Origin: Acorus gramineus | Taxonomy: Eukaryota > Streptophyta > Magnoliopsida > Acorales > Acoraceae | Reading direction: 5' to 3' | DNA length: 64,000 nucleotides | Assembly (NCBI GenBank): GCA_030737835.1 | Contig: CM060847.1 | Coordinates: forward strand, 19,178,898 to 19,242,897 | Part shown: piece after piece, positions 9,423 through 20,855 of the stretch | How the letters are laid out: every line of letters begins with the position of its first letter | Numbering within the stretch: position 1 is the first letter of the stretch | The notes under the pieces: model-generated | The model's input: only the letters and a program-made list of their open reading frames with translations | Told to the model about the DNA's origin: nothing | Databases searched by the model: none | Translations under genes and position numbers: made by a program

Positions 9423-11953
9423 TAATGCAGCATAGGAATTACACTCTCCTGTGGATCGCATCAAGGATGCAAGATCTATAGCTACAATGATGTTGTTGAT
9501 TTGCGAAGAATACCAGGATGATGGGCTTCAACGAGTCTGTTGATTCTTAAGAATACCAAAAACGATTGAAATTCTATGTAGTTGTTTATCCTTATAGGAT
9601 AACAAAATAAAATAGAGAAAATAAATAAATTCTATTTGTCAAAATATGAATTAATTATGTGATTACAAGGCCTATTTATAGAGCAGAGAATCCAACAAAC
9701 TAAAAAATTATTAAAATTGTAAATTAACCATAATCATCCATTTGTTAGTCCACAATGTTGATCGAATGGTCCATGATCACGCTATATCATTCCCTCCCTC
9801 TTGAGGAAATCTCGTCCTCGAGTTTGGTTGAACGATCTGGTGATGAAGTCAGAGCAATTGAAGACATGATTCACTGAATTTTGATTCTATGGCTTCAAGG
9901 TAATTCAACAAATCAACTTTTGCATTCTTTTGATCTCCGGAAGTCATAGGATTTTTTTTTTAATCTATATTGGATTGGAATGAAAATGATGGTCTCGTGT
10001 GTAAAATGCTTCTTGTGATGACTTTTAGATGGTGAAGAAGTACGAGTTAATTGAACGGGATAAAACATTTGAGGGGAGCTTTTGGGCACAATCTCCTTCA
10101 TCTCTTCATCAAAGATAGGTGGAAGGTCTGTTTCCTCGATCACTTCATCAATGATTTGTGGAAGGTTCGCATGCTCAATCTCTTCATCAAAGATAGGTGG
10201 AAGGTTCACATTTTCAATGTCTTCATCGAAGATGGGTAGAACGTTAACATTTTCAATCTCTTCATCGAAGATAAGTGGAAGGTTTGCCTCTTTGAACGGG
10301 TTGTCAAAATCACCATCAATAGGCTCCTTCACCACAGATCATGGGGCTAGTGACCGTGGGGTTGGTGGTTGCTCCCGATGTTGCATAAATACCGTCATCG
10401 CCTCCATCTGCTTTGTTAGCACATAGAATCGCTCATTCATTAACTAGTTCATTGCGTTGGTGAACTATTGGGCTTCATCACAACTATAGGCTTCGGTAAG
10501 AGGATGTCTTCTTAGTGGCATCTTCTCTTTTTTTTTAAATCTATATTGGATTGGAATGAAAATGATGTTCTCTTGTGTAAAATGCTTCTTGTGATGACTT
10601 TTAGATGGTGAAGAGGTATGAGTAAACTGAACGGGATAAAACATTTGAGGGGAACTCTTGGGCACAATCTCCTTCATCTCTTCATCAAAGATAGATGGAA
10701 GGTCTATTTCCTCGATCACTTCATCAATGATTTGTGGACGGTTCGCATCCTCAATCTCTTAATCGAAGATAGGTGGAAGGTTCGCATCTTCAATGTCTTC
10801 ATCGAAGATAGGTAGAACGTTCGCATTTTCAATCTCTTCATCAAATATAAGTGGAAGGTTTTGCCTCTTCGAACAGGTTGTCAAAATCACTATCAATAGG
10901 CTCCTTCGCCACAGATCATGGGGCTAGTGAGTAGTGACCGTGGGGTTGGTGGTTGCTCCCGATGTTGCATAAATGCCGTCATCGTCTCCATCTGCTGTGT
11001 TAGTGCATAGAATCGCTCGTTCATTAACTAGTTCATTGCGTCGGTGAACTGTTGGGCTTCATCACAACTGTAGGCTTCGGTAAGAGGATGTCTTCTCGGC
11101 GGCATTTTCTCTTTTTTTTTTTTTGAGTACATGGTGGATTGGAATGAAAAGTGTAATTTGAGGGATTGAGTGTTTTTTTGGATGAAAACTTGGGTGTGAG
11201 TGGTCGAATGAATTTTTTTTTTTAATTTGAAAACGTGATGTAATCGGTGGGGGGTGTATGGGTTGGCTGATTATCATGGAGATGAATTATTATTTTTTAT
11301 TTTTATTATTTTTTTGTGTGTGGTGTTGTACGGATGGGATGGGGTGGGATGGATTTTTTTTTTCAGGTTTGGGGTTGTATGGATGTGATGGGATTTTTTT
11401 TTTATGGGATGGATCACGGATTACCTAGATGAATCAACGAGGCTATAATACCAACTGATGCAGCGTAGCCCTACGCTCTTCTTCAGATCCGACCAAAGAT
11501 ACAAGATCTGCAGGCTTCAATAACGCTGTTGATTATTCACGAAGAATGTTAGGACGGCGGACTTCAACAATCTGTTGATTTCTCGAAGAAATACCAGATG
11601 GTGGAACTCTACGTAATTGATATTCACCATGAATAACTAAATGAAGGAAATAAATAAATTCTAATAACCAAATCTTTTTCTTAATTATGTGATTTCAAAG
11701 TCTATTTATAAAAGAGTTCTAACAAACTAGGATCTCAACAACTCTTTCAAATCACAAATAAATCTAACTAAATCCTAACTAAATTCATATTCGAAATCAA
11801 ATTCAAAAATTCAAATCTAAATTCAAATTCACATTTTTAAAATAGAAAAGAAATCCTAACAAACTGGAAAATTATTAAAATTGTAAATCAATCATCCTCT
11901 TACATTTGATAGTCCTCAATGTCGATCAAACGATCCATGATCACGCTACATCA
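9423..11953 (-). mobile_element. Short non-autonomous LTR retroelement with gag-like acidic-repeat region (left arm)
   Basis: Read on the - strand: 5' LTR about 11456-11953 (498 bases, TGATGTAGCG to CTGCATCA), a degenerate initiator-tRNA-Met primer site at 11441-11454 (TTGGTATTATAGCC), a short interior, a polypurine tract at about 9790-9806, and the 3' LTR at about 9423-9789. The interior has a gag-like opening (MPPRRHPLTEAYS) and an acidic region built from about 14-residue units of the type LPPIFDEEIENAN. No pol domains are seen, so it resembles the TR-GAG class of small LTR elements. An internal tandem duplication of about 585 bases is present here but not in the right-arm copy. Fossil, broken; no target duplication recognised. 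Confidence 0.7.
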
Positions 11954-12059
11954 TCTCCAAATGTCTTTAAAATCCTCACTCAACAGGAAGAGATTGGTAA
12001 TGATAGAATAAAAGTTTTGTGAATATTTCTTTGATCTCTTTTTCTATCTCATGACAATT

Positions 12060-12600
12060 TTTACTTCTAATTTAGTAGACGAGCGTTAGCAGCTATGCAA
12101 CGATCTTGTCACATTATTCTAATGCTCTCTGGGTAATTCGAGGGGACTTCAATGAAATGAGCTTCTGCCGTGAGAAAGTGGGTGGCTTTCCACCGCATAC
12201 TCATGTAATTTGTGGGAACTCGACCGTTTCTTTGGTTAACTTTCCCTGGATTGATAGTTTTACTCATTTTCATTTTCATCAACTTGGAGAAGGTCTTTCA
12301 GATCACTCGGTTCTCAAGCTTCTTGTAAATCTATTCTTATCCTAGAGGCCTAAACCTTTTAAAAATATTTTCAGATGTTCAAATTCCATCCAATTTTTTA
12401 GGCAGTAGTGGCCTAGTGGCCGAAGGTTGGGTGAGGGATTTACCTGGAACTCCTCTGTTTTAGCTTGCCAAGAAACTTCAGCATATGAATGCTATTCTCA
12501 GGAAGTGGAATAAGGAGGTCTTTGACTAGTTCAACATGCTCTCCAATCCAGTTAGTCTGAAACTAGTTTTTTCATCCACTCACGATGTGCATGTAAATAA
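12060..12600 (+). pseudogene. L1-type LINE fragment: endonuclease end and following linker
   Basis: The + strand encodes ALWVIRGDFNEMSFCREKVGG and later LGEGLSDHSVLKLL. GDFN and SDH are the catalytic-site motifs of the apurinic-type endonuclease of plant L1 elements. Downstream text (KPFKNIFRCSNS, then MNAILRKWNKEVFD) fits the linker between endonuclease and reverse transcriptase. No reverse transcriptase follows. The order relative to the RNase H fragment at 8-9 kb is reversed, so these are two separate LINE fragments. Inverted copy at about 26040-26590. Confidence 0.65.
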
Positions 12601-12689
12601 AAAAAAAATTGAAAAAGCTAACCTGCATCAACACCCTTAAATTTTTTTTACCCATTTATATACAATATAATGTATCATTTTATATATAT

Positions 12690-13193
12690 AATTGTTATAA
12701 TAAATTTTTTAATAATTATTAAATAAATCATTAGTGAAATTTATTATGAAGTCACAAATAAAAGAGTTATCTTATAACTTAAAATGGGTTGTTTTTCTTC
12801 CATATATAGATATTTCAATCAATCCTATATTGCAAAAATGCCCCATTTGAAACTCCAAAACCAACAATATATCTCGAATGGGTAAAATAACAACATTCAT
12901 GTACAATTTAAATAATTTGGAGGGGTATTGTTAGAAATAACAAATCATTAAGGATATTTTGCTGAAATGTGATTTTTTTAGGGGATATATACACAAAAAT
13001 GTTACGAATTATGGATCTTGGGATGCAATCGATGAAGATAAAATTAAACAATTCAAAGGAAGGACACAGAATTACGTGGTTCGGCAAATCTTGCCTATGT
13101 CCTCCATGGAGCATACTAGAGATCAATCAACTACCAACCAGAAGTTTTTACAATGACACACCGAAAATAAAAACCCTAGATCCTAATTAAAAA
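12690..13193. repeat. LTR-element-like remnant, second copy
   Basis: Direct copy of about 1640-2130 (TTAATAATTATTAAATAAAT, then GGATCTTGGGATGCAATCGA, then the TTTTTACAATGA segment). It ends abruptly where the chromovirus begins at 13194. Together with 1640-2130 it brackets a unit of about 11 kb holding the CACTA piece and GLP copy 1. No protein recognised. Confidence 0.6.
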
Positions 13194-15867
13194 TGTTATA
13201 TATGTGTCACTTTTAGCCTTCTGGTCACCATTGGAGCATTCTGGCAGTTTTTCAACTTTTTCTTTTTTCGATCGGAACCGCTAAAATTTTGGACTTTTGG
13301 CTATAATCATGAGCTTGAGAACTCCGATTGAAAATCTAACTACACATTATGTGTTCTGGTGCCATTTCAAGCCACTCACGAAAATTTCATCGAATTTCGG
13401 TAACGTTCAGAATTTCGCTGTTCCGAATCGTATCTGGGTTTTGACCAAGCGAGAAGTCATTGGGAGACTTGACCAAGTCAAGTTTGACCCTTGACTTGGT
13501 CAATGATTTTTGTTTGTTAGTGTGGCTAGGTTGACTTGAGGTCAAAGTTCACAAAATAACCTAATTTTTCTAAGTGTGTGAGTGTGTGAGTGTGTGTGTG
13601 TGTGTGTGTGTGGCCTTTAAGTGAGGTCCACGCCCACCAATAGTTCCCCTCCCTATTCATCTTCTTCTCTCTCTCAAGCTCTCACATTCCCTCTCTTTAA
13701 ATCCCCTTTTTGATCTAGTAGATGTGGTGGAAAAGAAAAGCCATTGAAGGAGAAAAGGGAGGTGAGGACGCGATCTATCTTCCCATGGTCTTGGATTTGT
13801 GTTTCCCTTTGTTTGACCTCCTCTCATGGCACCTTTTCTCCTCTGTTTTCAGCCATTCTTGGGCTGAGAAGAGGGCTTGGTGGTGGTGGTCTTGGTGGCG
13901 GGGTTTCGGTGCGCGAAGGGCACCCGAGTTCCTCCCTTTCCCTTCCTCTCTTTGGGTGAGTCCTTCTCCTCCCATTTCCTTGTTTAGATGCATGTTTAGG
14001 GTTTGCATATGGGTATGCATGGTATGCATGGAGGTTGGGGGGTTAGAGGGGGCTGTTGAGGGTGTGGGATGGGCTCGGCGTGCGCGCGAGTCTGCGCGCG
14101 CAGGCAGTGCAGGCGCACGCAGTCGGGCACGCTGGGGGCGTGCGCACGTACGCGCGGACACGGGCGTGCGCGGGGTGTGCTGCGCAGGGGGCGCAGTGCG
14201 CGCAGTGCATGCAGGTGTGCACGCGAGGTGCTGCGCTAGGGCACAGTGCGCGCGGGTGCACCCGGGGGCTGGACGCGCGGTGCGTGCGGGCGCGTGCGAG
14301 CGTGCGCGAGAGCGTGCGGCGTGTCTGGGTGAGCGGACAGGGGCGCGACAGCGCTCCTGGGCGCGCGGGCTGGGGCGCGGGCGTGCGTGCGTGCGTGCGC
14401 ACACGTGCGTGTGCGTGCGTGCGCACCTGTGCGTGTGCGTGCGGGTGGCCGTGCGCATGGCTGCCGCGAGTGCGGGGGGGGGGGTGTCGGGGCACTCGGA
14501 CTCGCGTGCGTGCGGGCCGTATGCATGCTTGTCCGAGTGTCGAGTATTTCTAGTCTATTTCTTGCGTATTTGTATAGATTACTCACCATTTTGATTTCCC
14601 ATGTCTCGCAGATCTTGACGGGCGGTCACGCGACGACCCGGGTTTTGGTGAGTGGGACAATCCAACCCAGTAGGGAGGCGTTCGATGCACATAGGAGTGC
14701 ATTGCCCTCCCGTGGGGCACCATAATAGCATATTAGCTTGTAATAAATGTATAGTTATGCATGCATGATAAATATGATATATCCATGCCACCTTAGACTT
14801 TGTATGCTAGGGATATGCACCCTTATATCATGTATAGCGGCCCTTGCATGATTAGACACCAAGCCCCAGACTATGCATGTTCCCATCTAGTTTAATTTAA
14901 TTAAATCTAATGTGATCATATAGTTACAAGCATGCCGTAGAGAATATTGTAACCTTGTGGTTATGATATATGTCTCCCCGCATCTTAGTTATGCGCCCTG
15001 GAGGAATTCTTGAGAATTCATGACATTATTTAGCGTTACCATTGGTGTCGACGGATCCATGAGGATCGTATCCGTGTGAGTAGACTGTCTTCTCCTTGTT
15101 GGTTGGATCCGATGTAGGTACTCCCCGGCGATGGCTGACCTGACAGAGGGCTTCCGTCCGGTACCTCCGATGTGTTCAGACAGTACTGGTAGTTAGAGTG
15201 GACTAGGTCGAGGCTACGAGGGTGGGAAAGGGCTACCGGATGGACTAGGGGTGGGGAAGCGGTCTAGTATGCCCCAAGAGGCCTATGTCACCCCTCGGAG
15301 GGGGTGAGGGTGAGGGGAGGGAAAGTGGGTTGGCGATGAGACGACCCACTAGATTGTGTAGTTACTGCCACGTAGGGGCTATAAATTATTTGAGGTTAAT
15401 ATGAATTGTGATGCATGGGTTGTGCTATTCACTGAGCGTGTGGCTCACCCCTCACATATATTTTTCTCCAGTTATACCTGAGTCGGATCTGAAGGAGGAG
15501 CTCCCCGAGGCACATCAGCAGTAGCGGAGCAGCGTCACGTTCTGCGAGTGAGAGGCCATCAGCATCCCCCTTTGATTGTATGTATTGTATTCCGTGCTTG
15601 GGCACACGTTTGTATTATATTTGGACGTCGTTGTATATATTGGCTCTCACAGGACAGTTGATTATGTATCGGGTCTGTAATATGTCGTTTGAATTACAGA
15701 CTTAGTCTTTAGCTTCCGCTATTTGTATATATATTATGTCAGCCTCATTGTTGTCTGTGTTGTCATTTTTGATGTATTTTAGAGTATGTTATTGACCTCC
15801 TATATAGACTGCTGATATCATATATACCATTGCCGCGTCTCGGGGACGGCCGCCCTGGGGCGTGACA
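13194..15867 (+). repeat. Left LTR of chromovirus A
   Basis: Runs from TGTTATATATGTGTCACTTT to GGGGCGTGACA. It contains an AT-rich start, a (TG)n tract at about 13577-13612, a TATA-like CTTTAAATC near 13697 that probably marks the promoter, and at about 14065-14490 an extremely GC-rich, alternating purine-pyrimidine tract (GCGTGCGTGCGTGCGCACAC type). Apparent long reading frames across that tract on both strands are by-products of its composition. Confidence 0.88.
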
Positions 15868-15982
15868 AAAGTTTGTATTAGAGCCTGGTCCTATCATAGC
15901 CAATTGTTTTTCGTAGAGATGAGTCCTAGGATTTCTATATGAGTATTTTGATCCTAGTGTCTGGTTTTCTTAGGTTGCTGAT

Positions 15983-17330
15983 ATGCCTCCTCGTAGAGGA
16001 ATGCGTGGACGTGGTCCCTCTCGGCCTTTGGAGGTTCCCGGACCTACCAGAGGTGAGGATGCTACTGGAGAGTCCTCGGCTATGGGGCCAGGACTGGCGC
16101 AGGAGCCTCCTGCATGGGAGCGTGCTTACACTCGGTTAGAAGATCTGGTGGAGACTCAGAGCAGACCACTTGAGGCCCAGACGAGGGCGTTAGCTGAGCA
16201 GGCTCGAGAGATTCAGGAGCTGAGGGCGGCCCGCGAGGCAGTTCCACAGGTCCCCTTGGTGGCAGATCCACCTGTGGTGCCCGACGTACCCCCTGTTCCC
16301 GTGGTGATTCCAGCGGTGGGAGTTCAGGATCCCCTGGAGAGGGAGGTGGAGCTGGAGGCTGCAGCGCGAGTGCATCAGAGTGGCCTCACTGCCTTTCTGA
16401 AGCTCCATCCTCCCGAGTTCTATGGACAAACGACGGACCCCCTTGCCCCTGAGCGATTGTTGATGGAGGTGGACAAGATCTTCTCAACCATGCACTGCAC
16501 CGACCACCAGCGTGTCTCCCTGGCCACCTTCATGCTGAAGGGTAGCGCCGCCGACTTGTGGGCCACCCGATCGGTGGACATTCCCGAGGGAGTGGAGCGG
16601 CTTTTATGGGCGGGGTTCCGGAGGTATTTCCTGGAGGTGTACTTCCCGTTTTTGACTCGCCAGATCGTGATGCGGGAGTTCAAGCAGCTGACGCAGGGCT
16701 CCATGTCAGTGGCGGACTACTCCACACGCTTCACGAGGCTTTCCAGGTTCGCCCCAGCCTTGGTGATGGATGAGGAGACGCGGTGCCGTCGTTTCGAGAT
16801 GGGTCTCATTAGCACCATCCGGGTGCATGTCTCTTCTCAGGCGTTCACGAGGTACTCTGACTTGGTGTCTTGGGCGAAGACAGTCGAGCGAGACCTCGGG
16901 GTCTCCATGGGGGTTCCAACCCCTTCTGCAGACCAGAGACTTCCCAGGAGCCAGGACCAGGGACAGCGCAAGAAGAAGCGACCCCGCTTTGATCAGTCAG
17001 CGGCTGCCGCTATTCCAGTCGATGTGGTGCCAGTGCGAGGTCCAGCACCCATTGCGGAAGTACCAGTCCAGGCCATGCAGCCGGGGAGGCGGCGCTGTTA
17101 CCATTGTCGGTGCGTCGAGCATATTGCATATGATTGCCCTGATGCTGACCGACCCCGCGTGCTGCCTCCGCAACAACAGCAGCAGCTATAGCAGCAACCG
17201 TACCAGCAGCGACCTCAGCGCCAGCAGCAGCAGCGGCCTCAGCGCCAGCAGCAGCAGCAGCCTCAGCGTCAGCAGCAGCAGCCACAAGATGGTCGTGTTG
17301 ACCAGAGGAGGCAGCCAGTGCAGCCTGCGA
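15983..17330 (+). mobile_element. Chromovirus A gag region
   Basis: Starts MPPRRGMRGRGPSRPLEV. The retrotransposon gag core follows (PPEFYGQTTDPLAPERLLMEV through MSVADYSTRFTRLSRFAP), then a basic segment (RKKKRPRF), a zinc knuckle CYHCRCVEHIAYDC and a Gln-rich, CAG-repeat tail. It would form the particle shell and bind element RNA. Treated as a fossil part of element A. Confidence 0.85.
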
Positions 17331-17399
17331 GGCGTGCCCCTGCTCCTCAGCTGCAGTTTGTTTAGGGCAGAGTTGTAGCACTCTCGGTCGAGGAGGCGC

Positions 17400-20300
17400 A
17401 GGCTTCGGGTAGCGTGGTCCGAGGTATTGTTCAGATCTCCCAGCTCCCTGCATATGTGTTATTTGATTCCGGAGCCACGCACTCGTTCGTGTCTCCCGCT
17501 TTTGCAAGACAGATGGGCGTGGCGTCTGCCCCTCTTGATGTTATCCTGGAGATATCATTGCCCGTCGGAGACCGTATTCTCCTCCGTTCTGTGTACCAAG
17601 GGTGTACTATGGTGATTGCGGAGCATGAGTTTCCAGTGGAGTTGGTAGAGCTCGCCATGTCGGACTTCGATGCCATCCTGGGAATGGATTGGCTTTCAGC
17701 TAGTCACGCCAGCATCGATTGTTTTGCCAAGTCGGTGTCTTTCCACCTTCCGGGTCGGAGGTCCTTCCAGTTCGTGGGCGATCGTGACATAGCCCCTTTG
17801 GGGGTTCGTGTCATCCATTCAGGCGTGGAGACTCCTTCAAGGAGGATGCGAGGGCTTTCTGGCGTATGTTGTTGAGGAGGACGCACCGCTGCGGGCAGAT
17901 ATCAGTCAGACTCCGGTCAGGGAAGAGTATCCCGAGGTTTTCCCCGATGATCTTCCGGGATTACCACCGGATCGCGCGATCGAGTTTGAGATAAATCTGA
18001 TTCCAGGGACCGAGCCGATTTCGAGAGCTCCGTACCGGATGGCCCCAGCAGAGCTGAAGGTGCTCAAGGAGCAGTTGGAGGAGTTGCTGGAGAAGGGCTT
18101 CGCACGTCCGAGTGTTTCTCCGTGGGGAGCCCCTGTTTTGTTTGTGCGGAAGAAGGGCGGTTCGCTGCGGTTTTGTATTGATTACAGGCAACTGAACAAG
18201 CGGATCGTGAAGAACAAGTACCCCTTGCCACGGATTGACGATCTGTTTGACCAGCTCCAGGGAGCGTGTGTCTTTTCTACGATCGATCTCTGTTCGGGCT
18301 ACTATCAGCTGAAGATCCGGGAGGCAGACATTCCGAAGACGGCCTTTTGTACCCATTATGGGCACTACGAGTTCAGAGTACTGCCATTTGGGTTGACGAA
18401 TGCGCCGGCGGCCTTCATGGATCTGATGAACCGGGTGTTTCGGCCCTTCCTCGACTCCTTCGTGGCAGTCTTCATCGATGATATCTTGGTGCACTCGAGG
18501 AGTCTTGAGGAGCACGCTCACCATTTCCGCACTGTCTTGGAGACTTTGGCCCGACATCAGTTGTTCGCCAAGTTCAGTAAGTGCGAGTTTTGGTTGGAGC
18601 GTATGGCCTTTTTGGGCCACGTGATTTCCGGCGAGGGCATATCTGTGGACCCGGACAAGACGCTCGCCGTGTCGAATTGGCGTCGACCGTCGAACCCCAC
18701 AGAGATTCGGAGCTTCCTGGGCTTGGCGGGTTATTACATGAGGTTTGTCGAGGGTTTCTCGAAGATAGCTGTTCCCCTTACCCGCCTCACTCGGAAGGAT
18801 GTCCGGTTTGAGTGGTCCCCAGCTTGCGAGGAGAGCTTCCTGGAGTTGAAGCGAAGGCTCACCTCAGCGCCAGTTCTTACCCTTCCGTCTGGGAGTGGTG
18901 GGTTCGCAGTTTACTCCGATGCATCGCGGTTGGGTGTGGGTTGCGTCCTGATGCAGCACGGTAAGGTTGTGGCTTACGCATCGAGTCAGTTGAAGCCCCA
19001 TGAGCAGAATTACCCCACCCACGACTTAGAGTTGGCAGTGATCATCTTTGCCCTGAAGATGTGGAGGCACTAGCTCTATGGCGAGGAGTTCGAGCTCTTT
19101 ACTGATCACAAGAGCTTGACTTATTTGCAATCCCAGCCGGAGCTCAACATGCGTCTGAGACGTTGGGTCGAGTTCCTGAAGGACTATGATTGTGACATCG
19201 CTTACCATCCGGGTAAGGCGAATGTCGTGGCGGATGCTCTCAGCAGGCAGCCCTTGGGTATGGCCGCTTACATGGCTGTACGTCATTGGAGGCTTCTGGA
19301 GGAGGCCGCTTGCGGGATCAGCGTTCGAGAGACTCCTACAGGTGGCTTTTTGGCCAGGCTAGTAGTGCAGCCCGTTCTTCTCGACGAGATCCGCACGGCT
19401 CAGGGGCAGGATCTTCACTTTCTAGTCCTCTCTGAAGGCGTCGCCCGGGGCGAGCGTCCGGACTACCAGATTCGCGAGGACGGGATCCTGCGGTTCAGAG
19501 GTCGAGTATGCATTCCTGACGACGCAGAGCTGAAGCAAAAGATCTTAGACGAGGCCCATCGTTCGAGGTACACAGTGCATCCTGGTGGCACGAAGATGTA
19601 CAGGGGCCTTCGTCATGACTACTGGTGGCGCGGGATGAAGACGGATATTGCCCGTTTCGTTGCCCGTTGCTTGGTATGCCCGCAGGTGAAGTCGGAGCAT
19701 CAGCGTCCTGCGGGGAAGCTGCAGTCCATTGAGATCCCTCAGTGGAAGTGGGAGCAGATCACCATGGACTTCGCTTTGGGTTTGTCGAGGTCACGTTCGG
19801 GTCGCGATGCCATCTGGGTAATCGTTGACCGACTGACGAAGTCCGCTCATTTCCTCCCCATCCGACTCACCGATATTCTGGACACCCTGGCGCAGTTGTT
19901 TGTCTCCGAGATTGTTCGTCTCCATGGCACTCCCGTCAGCATCATTTCTGATAGAGACGCGCGATTTACTTCGAGGTTCTGGCGTAGCCTTCAGCACGCC
20001 CTTGGTACGAACCTCCACTTCAGTACAGCGTTTCATCCGCAGACGGACGGCCAGTCGGAGAGGACGATTCAGACCCTGGAGGACATGCTGCGAGCTTGCG
20101 TTCTCGATTTTGGGGGCAGTTGGGAGAGGCATCTTCCGTTCGTGGAGTTTGCCTACAACAACAGCTACCACTCGAGTATCAGGATGGCTCCATACGAGGC
20201 GCTTTATGGCCGCAGCTACAGGTCCCCCTTGTGTTGGGACAAGGTCGGAGAGCGCCAGTTGGAGGGACCAGAGATCATCCACCAGACCTCAGAGATGGTC

Positions 20301-20810
20301 AAGACGATTTGCGAGTGAATCCGAGTCGCTCAGAGCCGTCAGAAGAGCTACGCCGATCGTCGTCACCGTGAGCTCGCCTTCGAGGTTGGTGACCATGTCT
20401 TCCTGAAGGTGTCCCCGATGAAGGGCATCTTCCGTTTCGGAGTGCGGGGCAAGCTGAGTCCGCGTTTCATTGGGTCGTTCCTCATCCTCGAGCGAGTTGG
20501 AGAGGTGGCCTATCGCATAGCTCTGCCCCCACAGCTGGCTCAGGCCCATGACGTCTTCCATGTCTCGCAGTTGAGGCGTTACGTCCATGATCCTGCTCAC
20601 GTCATTCCATTCGAGCCGCTCGTCTATGAGCCAGACTTGTCATTCGTGGAGCAGCCGATCGAGATCCTGGACCGACGCGAGAAGAGGCTCCGCACCAAGA
20701 TCATCCAGTTGGTTAAGGTGCGATGGCAGCACCGTTCCGGTGCCGAGGCCACTTGGGAGCTCGAGGACGCCATGCGTGACGCATATCCGCATCTTTTCCC
20801 TTCCTAGATG
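17400..20810 (+). mobile_element. Chromovirus A pol region: protease, RT, RNase H, integrase, chromodomain
   Basis: Domains in order, approximate positions: protease with the FDSGATHS active-site motif near 17465; reverse transcriptase about 17990-18700 with the FIDD form of the catalytic box; RNase H about 18850-19250 ([14 protein letters not shown]); integrase about 19450-20250 with the HHCC zinc finger (CLVC) and a DDE core ([14 protein letters not shown]); and a chromodomain at about 20640-20807 (VKVRWQHRSGAEATWELEDAM). The chromodomain defines chromoviruses and targets integration to particular chromatin. The region is broken. Confidence 0.85.
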
Positions 20811-20855
20811 TTTTTGTATTTATTTTGAGGACAAAATTTCCTAAGGGGGGAAGAA

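Larger units (their letters stand above)
4430..12705. repeat. Left arm of a large inverted duplication
   Basis: Read on the opposite strand, the content of this stretch reappears in the same order at 25916-32994, continuing at 51077-51600 after a later insertion. Order in the arm: CACTA transposase remnant, GLP promoter and gene, TTTTGCTACGAA repeat block, LINE fragment with an hAT insert, short LTR element, second LINE fragment. Differences include a roughly 190-base segment beside the GLP promoter present only in the right arm, a tandem duplication in the short LTR element present only here, and small indels in the repeat block. Confidence 0.85.

Noticed and set aside
9913-10335. Acidic-repeat frame considered as an independent host gene
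   Set aside because: It lies between matched LTRs with a primer site and polypurine tract, and its inverted partner has the same context, so it belongs to a small LTR element.
13722-14594. Long Arg/Ala/Cys-rich open frames on both strands in the LTR of chromovirus A, and likewise at 21376-22209, 38899-39618, 46907-47848 and 59288-59789
   Set aside because: They lie in the GC-rich alternating tract, are open in several frames on both strands, and have extreme composition; they are by-products of the tract, not genes.
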